Below, in pieces: positions 7,525 to 17,785 of a stretch of 64,000 nt of DNA. The translations under genes were made by a program, and so were the position numbers. The DNA comes from Rhodovulum sp. ES.010. GTDB lineage: Bacteria > Pseudomonadota > Alphaproteobacteria > Rhodobacterales > Rhodobacteraceae. Below the pieces are notes generated by a model, which was not told the DNA's origin, made no database searches, and saw only the letters and a program-made list of their open reading frames with translations. Where the stretch lies: contig NZ_FSRS01000001.1 of the NCBI RefSeq assembly GCF_900142935.1, positions 1,746,001 through 1,810,000 on the forward strand, read 5' to 3'. Positions within the stretch are counted from its first letter, which is position 1, and every line of letters begins with the position of its first letter.

Positions 7525-8912
7525 AGCCCGCGCCTTTCCTCGATGAGTGCCTCGATCGCGCCCAGGTCGTTGTCCACGACCGTCACGCGTTCGTTTCGCT
7601 CATACAGGTCCGCCATGCGCTTTGGAAGAGGGGGGCGCGCCCCGGTCGCAGCCTCGACCGCGTCGGGGAATTTCGCCGGATGCGCCGTGGCCAGCGTGAT
7701 CATCGGCGTGGCGGCGCCGGGCTGATCCTCGGCCACCTTCACGCCGACGGCCGTGTGCGGGCACAGGACTTCGCCCGTGGCGCGATGGGTCGCGCGGATC
7801 GTCTCGCGCGTTTCCTCCTCGGACGCGCGGCCCGAGGCAAAGACCTCGCGCAGCGCCTCCAGCGCGCCCTGGCTGATGGTGAACCCGCCCTCGGATTTCA
7901 GCGCCTGAATCTGCTGCGCCACCGCGGCGCCGTCGCGGCCGTAGGCCTCGAACAGCGCACGCTCGAAATTCGACGAAACCTGGATGTCCATCGAGGGGCT
8001 GATCGACGGGGTGACGCCGTGGGTCTCGTAGGCGCCGCCGGTCAGCGCCCGGTGCAGGATGTCGTTCTGGTTGGTCGCGATCACCAGCCGCTCGATGGGC
8101 AGGCCCATGCGCTTCGCGATGTAACCCGCGAAGATGTCGCCGAAATTGCCCGTCGGCACGGTGAAGCGCACGGCGCGGTGCGGTGCGCCGAGGCTCACCG
8201 CGGCGGTGAAGTAATAGACGACCTGCGCCAGCACCCGCGCCCAGTTGATCGAGTTGACGCCCGCGAGCCCCACCCGGTCGCGGAAGTCGAAATCGTTGAA
8301 CATGTCCTTCACGGCGGCCTGGCAATCGTCGAAATCGCCCTTGAGCGCCAGCGCGTGCACGTTGTCTTCCGCGGGCGTCGTCATCTGCCGGCGCTGTACC
8401 TCCGAGACCCGCCCCTCGGGAAACAGGATGAACACGTCGACATTGTCGAGCCCCCGGAACGCCTCGATCGCCGCCGAGCCGGTGTCGCCCGACGTTGCCC
8501 CCACGATCGTTACCCGCTCGCCCGAGCGTTCCAGCGCACGCTGGAACAGCTGGCCGATCAGCTGCATCGCGAAATCCTTGAAGGCCAGCGTCGGCCCGTG
8601 GAACAACTCGAGCAGGAAGTGGTTCGGCCCGAGCTGGACCAGCGGCGCGCGGGCGGCATGGCCGAACCCCTCATAGGCGCGCGCGATCACCGCCTCGAAC
8701 TCGGTATCGGAGAAGGCGTCGCCGACGAAGGGGCGCATCACCCGGAAGGCGGCGTCCTCGTAAGACAGCCCCGCCAGCCCCGCGATCTCGGCCGGTTCCA
8801 TCACCGGCACGGTCTCGGGCACGTAGAGCCCGCCGTCGCGCGCGAGCCCGGTCAGCATCGCCTCTTCGAATGTCAGGATCGGGGCCTTGCCCCGCGTGGA
8901 CACATAGCGCAT
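7521..8912 (-). CDS. thrC: Threonine synthase
   Basis: 463 residues, typical of the longer bacterial form. It makes L-threonine from O-phosphohomoserine with PLP. The PLP lysine sits in HGPTLAFKDFAMQL, and ATSGDTGSAAIEAF is the phosphate-binding block. The N-terminal MRYVSTRGKAP and the GLARDGGLYVPE block are family hallmarks. It is the first gene of the thrC-M16-GNAT operon and is divergent from tldD across a 339-bp spacer. Confidence 0.96.
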   Translation of the reverse strand: MRYVSTRGKAPILTFEEAMLTGLARDGGLYVPETVPVMEPAEIAGLAGLSYEDAAFRVMRPFVGDAFSDTEFEAVIARAYEGFGHAARAPLVQLGPNHFLLELFHGPTLAFKDFAMQLIGQLFQRALERSGERVTIVGATSGDTGSAAIEAFRGLDNVDVFILFPEGRVSEVQRRQMTTPAEDNVHALALKGDFDDCQAAVKDMFNDFDFRDRVGLAGVNSINWARVLAQVVYYFTAAVSLGAPHRAVRFTVPTGNFGDIFAGYIAKRMGLPIERLVIATNQNDILHRALTGGAYETHGVTPSISPSMDIQVSSNFERALFEAYGRDGAAVAQQIQALKSEGGFTISQGALEALREVFASGRASEEETRETIRATHRATGEVLCPHTAVGVKVAEDQPGAATPMITLATAHPAKFPDAVEAATGARPPLPKRMADLYERNERVTVVDNDLGAIEALIEERRGL

Positions 8913-9251
8913 CTGCCTGCCTTCTCTCAGCCTGCCGCCTGATACGCCAGAGGCGCGGCCCTGTCACCCGGAGAGAAGGCATTCGGTGGGGGGGGAAGTG
9001 TCCGGGCCGCGGGAGCGCGCGGCACCGGACGAAAACAGGGATCGCTCGGCAGTCGAACCCGAACGGGCGCCTGGGCGCCACTCCCCGGTTCCCTTGACTG
9101 GCGTTGTCCGCCATTCTGCGCGGCCCCTTGGAAAACCTCGGAAAGCCGTTGTATCGCGGACCAAAGGAAACATATTGAGAGGAGCAGCACAAGCGAAAGC
9201 TGCGACATTCCGCCGCCTTTCTGCGCCTGCCCATCCCCGAGGGAGACATCC
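8913..9251. other. Divergent promoter region thrC / tldD
   Basis: 339 bp with no supported gene. A run of nine G is near 8990. A TTGACT near 9103 is a possible -35 element toward tldD, but no good -10 is paired with it. CGAGGGAGA just before 9252 is the tldD ribosome-binding site. Confidence 0.5.
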
Positions 9252-10673
9252 ATGAGCCAGCCGTCCTTCCGCCCCTTCGAGACGCTGATCGACCGCGAGC
9301 GCGCGCTCGGCATCCTGCGGCAGGCGACCGACGGGGCCGATGACGGCGAGCTGTTCCTCGAACGGTGCCGGTCGGAGGTCCTGAGCTTCGACGACGGGCG
9401 CGTGCGCACCGCGAGCTACGACGCCTCCGAAGGGTTCGGCCTGCGCGCCGTCCGGGGCGAGGCCGCCGGCTACGCCCATTCCACCGAGATCTCCGAATCG
9501 GCCCTGAAGCGCGCGGCCGAAACCGCGCGTCTGGCGGTGGCCGATGGCGGCGGCACGCTGGCCGACGGCCCGCCCGCCACCAACCAGCGCCTCTACACCG
9601 ACGCGGACCCGATGGCCGACGCGGAGTTCGGGGTGAAGCTCAACACGCTGCGCGAGATCGACGCCTTCGCCCGCGGGCTTGACCCGCGCGTGATGCAGGT
9701 CACGGCGAGCCTTGCCGCCTCGCTGCAGGAGGTGTTCATCCTGCGCCCCGACGGTACGCTGCTGTCGGATATCCGCCCGATGAGCCGCCTGAACGTGGCG
9801 GTGATCGTCGAACAGGACGGTCGCCGCGAATCGGGCAGCCATGGCGGCGGCGGGCGGCGCGGGCTGGCCGTGCTGATCGACCGGGCGGACTGGGAGGCCT
9901 CGACGCGCGAGGCGCTGCGGATCGCGCTGGTCAACCTGCGCGCCGAGTCCGCCCCGGCCGGTGTCATGGACGTCGTCCTCGGCCCCGGCTGGCCGGGCGT
10001 GCTGCTGCACGAGGCGGTGGGCCACGGGCTGGAAGGCGATTTCAACCGCAAGGGCAGCTCCGCCTTCGCCGGGCTGATGGGCCGACAGGTCGCCGCGCCC
10101 GGCGTCACCGTGCTGGACGACGGCACCATCCCGGACCGCCGCGGCTCGATCAGCTTCGACGACGAGGGCACGCCCTCTGGCCGGAACGTGCTGATCGAGG
10201 ACGGCGTTCTCGTCGGCTTCATGCAGGACCGGCAGAACGCCCGCCTGATGGGGGTGGCGCCCACCGGAAACGGGCGGCGCGAGAGTTTCGCGCATCCGCC
10301 CATGCCCCGGATGACCAATACCTACATGCTGTCCGGCGACGCGGCGCCCGACTCGCTGGTCTCCGAGTTGAAGGACGGCATCTATGCCGTGGGATTCGGC
10401 GGCGGGCAGGTCGACATCACCAACGGCAAGTTCGTCTTCTCCTGCACCGAGGCCTACCGCGTGAAGGACGGCAAGGTCGGCGCGCCCGTCAAGGGCGCGA
10501 CGCTGATCGGCGACGGGCCGACCGCGCTGCAGAGGATTCGCGGCATCGGCAACGACCTGGCACTCGACCCGGGCATCGGCAATTGCGGCAAGGGCGGCCA
10601 GTGGGTGCCCGTCGGCGTGGGCCAGCCGAGCCTGCTGATCGGCGGGCTGACGGTGGGCGGCGCGGCGGCCTGA
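9252..10673 (+). CDS. tldD: Metalloprotease TldD
   Basis: 473 residues, the normal TldD length. TldD with TldE (PmbA) forms a cytoplasmic zinc protease that unfolds and trims peptides such as microcin B17 precursor and CcdA. The metal-binding motif is HEAVGHGLEGD, with the GPGWPGVLLHEAVGH context typical of TldD rather than TldE. The C-terminal GNCGKGGQWVPVGVGQPSLLIGGLTVGG is also diagnostic. GAGGGAGA lies before the ATG. Its partner pmbA is not in this window. Confidence 0.96.
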   Translation: MSQPSFRPFETLIDRERALGILRQATDGADDGELFLERCRSEVLSFDDGRVRTASYDASEGFGLRAVRGEAAGYAHSTEISESALKRAAETARLAVADGGGTLADGPPATNQRLYTDADPMADAEFGVKLNTLREIDAFARGLDPRVMQVTASLAASLQEVFILRPDGTLLSDIRPMSRLNVAVIVEQDGRRESGSHGGGGRRGLAVLIDRADWEASTREALRIALVNLRAESAPAGVMDVVLGPGWPGVLLHEAVGHGLEGDFNRKGSSAFAGLMGRQVAAPGVTVLDDGTIPDRRGSISFDDEGTPSGRNVLIEDGVLVGFMQDRQNARLMGVAPTGNGRRESFAHPPMPRMTNTYMLSGDAAPDSLVSELKDGIYAVGFGGGQVDITNGKFVFSCTEAYRVKDGKVGAPVKGATLIGDGPTALQRIRGIGNDLALDPGIGNCGKGGQWVPVGVGQPSLLIGGLTVGGAAA

Positions 10674-10952
10674 TCCGGCCGCCAGAAAAATTCGCGCTAA
10701 AGGCGAAAAAATATACCGTCATTCATCTTCTGTTAACCTTCTTCGCGTTTAAGTTGTTTCCAAGGATGAGCGGAACTGCGGAGACGTGGAGAACATTTCT
10801 TCCTACCACCCCCTCGCACCACCCACCCGGGAAGACTCCTGGCAACGTGGTTCCGCTTCATCCGGCCGCGCCCTCGGGCGCGGCCTAACTTTTTGGGACA
10901 TCGTAGTCTCCGGCGGGCTGGACCGGCGCCCGCCACCGGCTAACTCTCCTCC
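10674..10952. other. Intergenic with candidate short transcript
   Basis: 279 bp after tldD. A patch of lower GC (10690-10760) contains TTAACC and TTAAGT as a loose -35/-10 pair. It is followed by a C-rich, purine-poor stretch and a strong intrinsic terminator at 10864-10894. No convincing protein is encoded. The arrangement would suit a small RNA of roughly 130-150 nt, or a long 3' UTR of tldD. Confidence 0.35.
10864..10894 (+). terminator. Rho-independent terminator
   Basis: Nine-base-pair GC stem (GGCCGCGCC / GGCGCGGCC, 10864-10885) with a CTCG loop, followed by TAAC and five T. It lies 190 bp beyond the tldD stop and 58 bp before the next gene, so it ends either tldD mRNA or a short independent transcript. 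Confidence 0.8.
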
Positions 10953-11489
10953 ATGCGCCGCCTCGCCCTGCTCCTGTTTCTTCTGCCGTCGCTGGCCGCG
11001 GCCAATGACTGGGCCGCGCTCGACCGGCCCGGCGCGATCGCGATCATGCGGCATGCGCTGGCACCCGGCACCGGCGACCCGGCAGGTTTCCAGCTGGACG
11101 ACTGCGCGACGCAGCGCAACCTCGACGCGCGCGGCCGCGCGCAGGCGCGCGCCATCGGCGCGGCGTTCCGCGAGCGGGGGATCGCCTTCGACCGCGTGCT
11201 GACCAGCCAGTGGTGCCGCTGCCGCGAAACGGCGGAGCTTCTGGGCCTCGGGCCGGTCGTCGAGACGCCCGCACTCAACTCCTTCTTCGGCGATTTCCCG
11301 CGGCGCGAGGCGCAGACCCGCGCGGCGCGCGACCTGCTTGCCGCGGCCGAGGGGCGACCGATGCTGGTCTCGCACCAGGTCAATATCTCGGCGCTGACCG
11401 GCCGCGGCACCCGCTCGGGCGAGGTGCTGGTGATCCGGCTTGATGGTGAGGCGGTCGAGGTTCTGGGCAGCATCCTCATCGACCCCTGA
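10953..11489 (+). CDS. Exported histidine phosphatase-family protein
   Basis: 178 residues with a signal peptide (MRRLALLLFLLPSLAAA). The histidine phosphatase signature is IAIMRHALAPGTGDP (the catalytic R-H is followed by A instead of G, as often seen in SixA-like proteins). Then come RGRAQARAIGAAF, LTSQWCRCRETAELLG, and the second catalytic His in PMLVSHQVNISALTG. It probably acts on a phosphorylated substrate in the periplasm; the substrate is unknown. Its stop abuts the converging DUF6644 stop with no spacer. Confidence 0.87.
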   Translation: MRRLALLLFLLPSLAAANDWAALDRPGAIAIMRHALAPGTGDPAGFQLDDCATQRNLDARGRAQARAIGAAFRERGIAFDRVLTSQWCRCRETAELLGLGPVVETPALNSFFGDFPRREAQTRAARDLLAAAEGRPMLVSHQVNISALTGRGTRSGEVLVIRLDGEAVEVLGSILIDP

Positions 11490-11954
11490 TCACTCCGCGA
11501 CGAAGGCGACGAGGCGGCCGAGGGCGAGCGCCGGAAGCCAACAGAGTAGCGACATCACGGCGACGGTCCGCCGAAGCGCGCGCGGAGCGGTGACCGTGTC
11601 GCGGCGGACACCGAACCAGAGCGCCGACAGGGTGCCGAGCAGGACAAGCAGCATCTTGGCCTGGAAAACCGCTGTCGACGCATACGTCGCCGGCGCCGCG
11701 AGAAACAGCAGCCCGCCAAAGACCACCGCCACGGCAAGTCCCGTGGCCGCGACCTGCCTCAGGACACGGACAAGCGGCACGAGGGGCACGCTCGGCCAGA
11801 GCCCCAGCAGCCGAAGGTCGAGCGGCAGGACGGCCCCCACCAGAAGCGCGATGCCGAACACATGCAACGCACTGACGGCGGCATAGCCCCAGCGCGAGAC
11901 CCGCATCCATTCCGCAAGTCCGGTCGTGGCCAGCAGGCTCCAGGCGTCCGCCAC
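11490..11954 (-). CDS. DUF6644-type integral membrane protein
   Basis: 154 residues with four likely membrane helices: one at about 22-42 (YAAVSALHVFGIALLVGAVL), then 64-86, 95-110 and 128-148. The short N-terminal helix ending in W-M-R-x-S-R-W and the H in ALHVFG are typical of this CopD-like family. It follows the DUF6152 gene on the same strand with a 9-bp gap, a pairing common in proteobacteria, which suggests the two proteins work together in the envelope. The function is not established. Confidence 0.7.
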   Translation of the reverse strand: MADAWSLLATTGLAEWMRVSRWGYAAVSALHVFGIALLVGAVLPLDLRLLGLWPSVPLVPLVRVLRQVAATGLAVAVVFGGLLFLAAPATYASTAVFQAKMLLVLLGTLSALWFGVRRDTVTAPRALRRTVAVMSLLCWLPALALGRLVAFVAE

Positions 11955-11963
11955 CGCGGCCGG

Positions 11964-12332
11964 TCAGTCACGTCCGGGATAGAGGTCGTAGAGCGTGCCC
12001 CCAATCCGGATACGCTCGGCCTTCATCACGCGCCGGGACATTTCGGACGCCGGCTCCCCGACGAAGGTCGCCTCGACACCGGGCGAAAGATCGTCGTCCG
12101 CAAGACCGGCCCGCGCGTTGCGCCAGGGCTGGCCCACCTCGACGGTCCAGGTCTCGTCCCCGGCCTCGACCCGGAGTTCGCCATGGGGATTGCCGAGCCG
12201 GGCCTCGACGATGATGCCGGTCAGTTCGATGTTGTCGCCGCTCGTCCAGCGCCAGCCGTGATGGGCGAGGGCCGGAACCGACAGCGCCAGCGCAAGCGCC
12301 GTGCCGATCACCGCGCGTCGGGTATGCCGCAT
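11964..12332 (-). CDS. DUF6152-family periplasmic protein
   Basis: 122 residues. The start at 12332 has GAGAGGAG upstream and exposes a signal peptide ending VPALAHHGW, where the HHGW at the mature N-terminus is the family hallmark. The remainder (NIELTGIIVEARLGNPHGELRVE, then WTVEVGQPWRNARAG) is the small beta-rich DUF6152 domain. It is probably a periplasmic, perhaps metal-binding, partner of the DUF6644 membrane protein encoded next. The biochemical role is unknown. Confidence 0.75.
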   Translation of the reverse strand: MRHTRRAVIGTALALALSVPALAHHGWRWTSGDNIELTGIIVEARLGNPHGELRVEAGDETWTVEVGQPWRNARAGLADDDLSPGVEATFVGEPASEMSRRVMKAERIRIGGTLYDLYPGRD

Positions 12333-12503
12333 GTGCCAGGCTCCTCTCGTCGTTGCCGACACGCGAGGAGCTAGTGCAGCGACGCGCCGTCGCCACACGG
12401 CGCCGCGCCCGACCGCCTGTCCGCCGGTGAGCGCCGGGGTGTTCACCCTCTGTTAACCTTGGCTCGCGCACTCTCCCCCGGCCTTCGACCGGAGCCTGTT
12501 GCC

Positions 12504-13685
12504 GTGGATAGCCTGCCCCTCGATTCGCCGATCGCCGCCCCGCGCGAGGACGCGCTGCTCGCCGCGCTCAGGCTGACCCGGTCGCGCCGGGTGGGCCCGA
12601 CGACCTATTTCCGCATGATGGCCGAACATGGCAGCGCCGCGGCGGCGCTTGAGGCCCTGCCCCGCGTGGCGCAGGCGGCCGGGGTCGAGGACTACGCGCC
12701 CTGCCCCGCGGGCGTGGCGCGCGCCGAACTCGACCGCGGCCGGGCGCTGGGGGCCCTGCCGCTGCTGCACGGGACCGCGGACTACCCCGACGCCCTGCAG
12801 GACTTGCCCGACGCCCCGCCGATCCTCTGGGCGCTCGGCCGGCGCGAGTTGCTGTCCCGCCCGATGGTCGCGCTCGTCGGGGCGCGGAACGCGTCGTCGC
12901 TGGGGGTGCGCATGGCGCGGCGGCTGGCCGATGGGCTGGCGGAGGCGGGCCATGTCGTCGTCTCCGGCCTGGCACGCGGCATCGACCGCGCGGCCCATCT
13001 CGCCGCCCTGAAAGGCGGCACTGTCGCGGTGCTGGCGGGCGGCATAGACGTCGCCTACCCGACCGAGAACGAGGGCCTGTTCGCTGAGATCGGCGAGGCC
13101 GGGCTGAGGTTGTCTGAGCATCCCGCCGGGCTTCAGCCCCAGGCGCGCCACTTTCCGCAGCGCAACCGCATCATCTCCGGCCTGTCCCGCGCCGTCGTCG
13201 TGGTCGAGGCCGCGTCCCGCTCGGGGAGCCTCATCACCGCGCGCACCGCGCTCGACCAGGGGCGCGAGGTGCTGGCGGTGCCCGGCCACCCGCTCGATGC
13301 CCGCGCCTCGGGCTGCAACATGCTGATCCGCGACGGGGCGACGCTGGTGCGCGGCCCCGACGACGTGCTCGAGGCCCTGAACGCGCAGCCGACCCTTTTC
13401 GAGCGGCGCCCCGAAACCGCCCCCGCCCGTGTTGCCGAGCGGGCGCGACCGCAGATCACGAACGTGCCCGAGACACCGGCCCATGCCCGACGCGAGACGC
13501 CGGCCGACCCGGCCCAGCTCCACCGCGAGATCCTCGACAGGCTCGGCCCCTCTCCCCTGGCCGAGGACCAGTTGATCCGCGACCTGGCCTTGCCCGCAGG
13601 CCGGATCGCCCCCGAGCTTCTGACGCTGGAACTCGAAGGCCGGATCGCGCGCGCACCCGGAGGGCTGATCTCGCGCCGGGACTGA
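12504..13685 (+). CDS. dprA: DNA-processing protein DprA
   Basis: 393 residues from the GTG at 12504, chosen because GGAG lies 9 nt upstream; a TTG at 12459 would add 15 residues without a clear site. DprA loads RecA onto incoming single-stranded DNA during transformation. The Rossmann core shows MVALVGARNASSLG, VVSGLARGIDRAAHLAAL, TVAVLAGGIDVAYPTEN, FPQRNRIISGLS, and SGSLITARTALDQGREVLAVPG. A C-terminal winged-helix DprA domain (about residues 320-393) follows a linker. A small N-terminal SAM-like region is present. topA follows after 89 bp, the usual alphaproteobacterial order. Confidence 0.95.
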   Translation: MDSLPLDSPIAAPREDALLAALRLTRSRRVGPTTYFRMMAEHGSAAAALEALPRVAQAAGVEDYAPCPAGVARAELDRGRALGALPLLHGTADYPDALQDLPDAPPILWALGRRELLSRPMVALVGARNASSLGVRMARRLADGLAEAGHVVVSGLARGIDRAAHLAALKGGTVAVLAGGIDVAYPTENEGLFAEIGEAGLRLSEHPAGLQPQARHFPQRNRIISGLSRAVVVVEAASRSGSLITARTALDQGREVLAVPGHPLDARASGCNMLIRDGATLVRGPDDVLEALNAQPTLFERRPETAPARVAERARPQITNVPETPAHARRETPADPAQLHREILDRLGPSPLAEDQLIRDLALPAGRIAPELLTLELEGRIARAPGGLISRRD

Positions 13686-13774
13686 ACCCCGCCCGCCGGG
13701 GCGCATTGACATTCGCTACCGGCCGCCCACATGTTCCGCCGCCAAGCCCGCAAGCGCGAGTCGAAAGGAATTTC

Positions 13775-16330
13775 ATGCCCGTCGTTGTCGTCGAGTCTCC
13801 GGCCAAGGCCAAGACAATCAACAAATATCTGGGCGACGACTACACGGTTCTGGCCTCCTACGGACATGTGCGCGACCTGCCGCCCAAGGACGGCTCGGTC
13901 GATCCAGAGCACGATTTCGAGATGAAATGGGAGGTCGCGAGCGACAGCAAGAAACACGTCAAGGCGATCGCGGACGCGCTGAAGGACGACAACGCGCTGA
14001 TCCTCGCCACCGACCCCGACCGCGAGGGCGAGGCGATCTCCTGGCACCTCGAAGAGGCGCTGCGCAGCCGCAAGGCGATCAAGAAGGACACCGACGTCAA
14101 GCGGGTGGTGTTCAACGCGATCACCAAGTCCGCCGTGACCGAGGCGATGAAGAACCCCCGCCAGGTGGACGAACCGCTGGTGCACGCCTATCTCGCGCGC
14201 CGCGCGCTGGATTACCTCGTGGGCTTCAACCTTTCGCCGGTGTTATGGCGCAAGCTGCCGGGCGCGAAATCGGCGGGCCGCGTGCAGTCGGTCTGCCTGC
14301 GGCTGATCGTCGAACGCGAGATGGAGATCGAGGCGTTCCGGCCCCGCGAATACTGGTCGGTGAAGGCGATGCTGGCCACCCCCCGCGGGCAAAGCTACGA
14401 GGCGCGCCTTGTCACGCTGGGTGGCAAGAAGCTCGACAAGTACGACCTCGGCACCGCGACCGACGCGGAGATGGCCGTGCAGGCGATCACCTCGCGCGAC
14501 TTCACCGTCGCCTCGGTCGAGGCCAAGCCGCAAAGCCGCAACCCCGCGCCGCCCTTCATGACCTCGACGCTGCAGCAGGAGGCGAGCCGCAAGTTCGGCT
14601 TCGGTGCGCGCCAGACGATGCAGGCGGCGCAACGGCTCTACGAGGCGGGCTACATCACCTACATGCGGACCGACGGCATCGACATGGCGCCCGAGGCGGT
14701 GATGGCCGCGCGCGACGCGATCAAGGACCGGTTCGGCGCCGACTACGTGCCGAAAAGCCCACGGATGTACAAGAACAAGGCCAAGAACGCGCAGGAGGCG
14801 CATGAATGCGTCCGGCCCACCGAGATGACGCGCGATCCGGGCAAGCTGCGCGTCACCGACGACGCGCAGAAGAAGCTCTACGACCTGATCTGGAAGCGCA
14901 CGCTGGCCAGCCAGATGGAAGCCGCGCGGCTGGAACGCACCACGGTCGAGGTCGAAAGCGGCGACAAACAGGTCGCGCTCCGCGCCACCGGCCAGGTCGT
15001 GCTCTTCGACGGGTTCCTCAAGGTCTACGAAGAGGGGCGCGACGACGACGTCGTGGATAACGACGACAAGCGCCTGCCGCAGATCGCCGAGGGCGAGGCC
15101 GCGAAAAAGGAAAGCGTCTCCCCCGAACAGCACTTCACCCAGCCCCCGCCCCGCTACACCGAGGCGACGCTGGTGAAACGCATGGAAGAGCTCGGTATCG
15201 GCCGGCCGTCCACCTATGCCTCGATCGTGACCACGATCCAGGACCGCGGCTACGTGACGAAGGACAAGAACCGCCTGATCCCCGAGGACAAGGGGCGGCT
15301 GGTGACGGCCTTCCTGTCCAACTATTTCCAGAAATACGTGGGCTACGAGTTCACCGCGAACCTGGAGGACGAACTCGACGACGTCTCGGCCGGCGAACGC
15401 GACTATCACGAGGTGCTGGAGCGCTTCTGGCGCGACTTCTCGGCCGCGCTGGCCGAAACCTCGGACCTGCGGATTTCCGAGGTGCTGGACAAGATCGACG
15501 AGGTTCTCGCCCCCCACCTCTACCCGCCGCGCGAGGACGGCGCCGACCCGCGGGTCTGCCCCAAATGCGGGCTGGGCCGGCTGAACCTGAAAACCGCGCG
15601 TTCGGGCGGCGCCTTCATCGGCTGTTCCAACTACCCCGAATGTCGCTATACGCGCCCGCTGTCGGCCCCCTCGGACGACCCGGCCGCCGAGCTTGACGGC
15701 AAGGTGCTGGGCCATGACGAGGGCGAGGAGATCACGCTGAGAAACGGTCGCTTCGGCCCCTATGTGCAGAAGGGCGAGCCGACCGAGGAGCAGCCCAAGC
15801 CGCCGCGCGCGAGCCTGCCCAAGGGCTGGGCGCCCGAGGAGATCGACCTCGAAAAGGCGCTGATGCTGCTCTCCCTGCCGCGCGAGATCGGCCCCCATCC
15901 CGAGGATGGCGAGCCGGTCGAGGCGGGCATCGGGCGCTATGGGCCGTATGTCCGGCACGGCCGCGTCTATGCCAACCTTCCCGAGGTGGAGGAGGTGTTC
16001 ACCGTCGGCATGAACCGCGCGGTGGAGGTGCTGGCGCAGAAGAAATCCCGCGGGCGCGGGGCGGGTGCGGCCAAACCGCTGCGCGAACTGGGCGAGCACC
16101 CGGAAAAGGGCGGCGCCGTCAACGTGATGGAAGGCCGCTACGGACCCTACGTGAAATGGGAGAAGGTCAACGCCACCCTGCCCAAGGGCGTCGAGCCCGA
16201 GGACGTGACCATGGAGACGGCCGTACAGTTGATCGACGAGAAGGCGGCCAAGAAGGCTGGTCCGAAGAAGAAGCCCGCTGCCAAGAAAGCCGCCCCGAAG
16301 AAAAAAGCGGCGCAGGCGAAGACGGACTAA
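13775..16330 (+). CDS. topA: DNA topoisomerase I (type IA)
   Basis: 851 residues from the ATG at 13775 (GAAAGGA upstream). It relaxes negative supercoils. The TOPRIM domain opens with MPVVVVESPAKAKTINKYLG and contains the acidic LATDPDREGEAISWH. The catalytic tyrosine is about Y296 in YITYMRTDG. One Cys4 zinc finger (CPKC...CSNYPEC) is followed by three C-terminal GR(F/Y)GPYV repeats and a Lys/Ala-rich tail, the normal alphaproteobacterial layout. It lies downstream of dprA. Confidence 0.97.
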   Translation: MPVVVVESPAKAKTINKYLGDDYTVLASYGHVRDLPPKDGSVDPEHDFEMKWEVASDSKKHVKAIADALKDDNALILATDPDREGEAISWHLEEALRSRKAIKKDTDVKRVVFNAITKSAVTEAMKNPRQVDEPLVHAYLARRALDYLVGFNLSPVLWRKLPGAKSAGRVQSVCLRLIVEREMEIEAFRPREYWSVKAMLATPRGQSYEARLVTLGGKKLDKYDLGTATDAEMAVQAITSRDFTVASVEAKPQSRNPAPPFMTSTLQQEASRKFGFGARQTMQAAQRLYEAGYITYMRTDGIDMAPEAVMAARDAIKDRFGADYVPKSPRMYKNKAKNAQEAHECVRPTEMTRDPGKLRVTDDAQKKLYDLIWKRTLASQMEAARLERTTVEVESGDKQVALRATGQVVLFDGFLKVYEEGRDDDVVDNDDKRLPQIAEGEAAKKESVSPEQHFTQPPPRYTEATLVKRMEELGIGRPSTYASIVTTIQDRGYVTKDKNRLIPEDKGRLVTAFLSNYFQKYVGYEFTANLEDELDDVSAGERDYHEVLERFWRDFSAALAETSDLRISEVLDKIDEVLAPHLYPPREDGADPRVCPKCGLGRLNLKTARSGGAFIGCSNYPECRYTRPLSAPSDDPAAELDGKVLGHDEGEEITLRNGRFGPYVQKGEPTEEQPKPPRASLPKGWAPEEIDLEKALMLLSLPREIGPHPEDGEPVEAGIGRYGPYVRHGRVYANLPEVEEVFTVGMNRAVEVLAQKKSRGRGAGAAKPLRELGEHPEKGGAVNVMEGRYGPYVKWEKVNATLPKGVEPEDVTMETAVQLIDEKAAKKAGPKKKPAAKKAAPKKKAAQAKTD

Positions 16331-16427
16331 CCCGGCGTCACGGCAAGCCACCGTGAGCCGAGTTGATTGGCCTTTCCCAAGCAGGTCCCTCAGCCTCGGA
16401 TCGAACGAAACGAACCGAGGCAATCCA

Positions 16428-16985
16428 ATGACATCACGAGCAGTTTCCCGCCGCGCCGCGCTCGCGACCCTTGCAGCAACGCTGACCGCGCCAACGCTTC
16501 TGCGCGCGCAGGCGCGGCCGACGGTGCGCCGCAACACCTCCAGCTTCTCGCAGCAGCACTGGTCGGACCACTTCGACAGCCTGGGCGCCGCCGCCATCGT
16601 GGCCGACACGACCTCGCGCGCCCTTCATTTCTGGAGCGGCGACGGGCAGGACTACCGCGTCTACCCCACCTCGGTGCCGATCAGCGAGGAATTGACCAAG
16701 CGCGGCTACACGCGCGTGGTGCGCAAGAAGATCGGCCCGGACTGGACCCCCACCCCATCCATGCTGGAGCGCAACCCCGACCTGCACTACATGCCGCCCG
16801 GCCCCGACAATCCGCTGGGAACGCACGCGATGTATCTGTCCTGGCCCGCCTACCTGATCCACGGCACGCATGACACGCGCAAGATAGGGCGGCCCTCCTC
16901 GGACGGTTGCATCGGGCTGTATAACGAGATGATCGCGGAGCTCTACGCGATCACGCCGGTCGGCGCGCAGGTCAGGATCATCTGA
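16428..16985 (+). CDS. L,D-transpeptidase (YkuD domain)
   Basis: 185 residues from the ATG at 16428 (CGAGG upstream). The N-terminal [23 protein letters not shown] looks like a twin-arginine-type export signal. The catalytic block [22 protein letters not shown] carries the YkuD H...SxGC triad, the cysteine being the nucleophile that makes 3-3 peptidoglycan cross-links or attaches proteins to the wall. Family homologues carry an Arg after GC; here it is Ile-Gly-Leu. Unlinked to its neighbours by function. Confidence 0.9.
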   Translation: MTSRAVSRRAALATLAATLTAPTLLRAQARPTVRRNTSSFSQQHWSDHFDSLGAAAIVADTTSRALHFWSGDGQDYRVYPTSVPISEELTKRGYTRVVRKKIGPDWTPTPSMLERNPDLHYMPPGPDNPLGTHAMYLSWPAYLIHGTHDTRKIGRPSSDGCIGLYNEMIAELYAITPVGAQVRII

Positions 16986-17076
16986 GCGAAACCGCGCCAC
17001 GGCGCGGCACTTGATTGACTCCCCCGCGCCCCTTCGCCACTACTCGGGGCGCGACGGTTCAGACGGGGAGCGATCC

Positions 17077-17772
<696 letters not shown>

Positions 17773-17785
17773 GGGAGAGAACGAC

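Noticed and set aside
14243..16609. 788-codon minus-strand frame opposite topA
   Set aside because: Antisense shadow; no domain and no ribosome-binding site.
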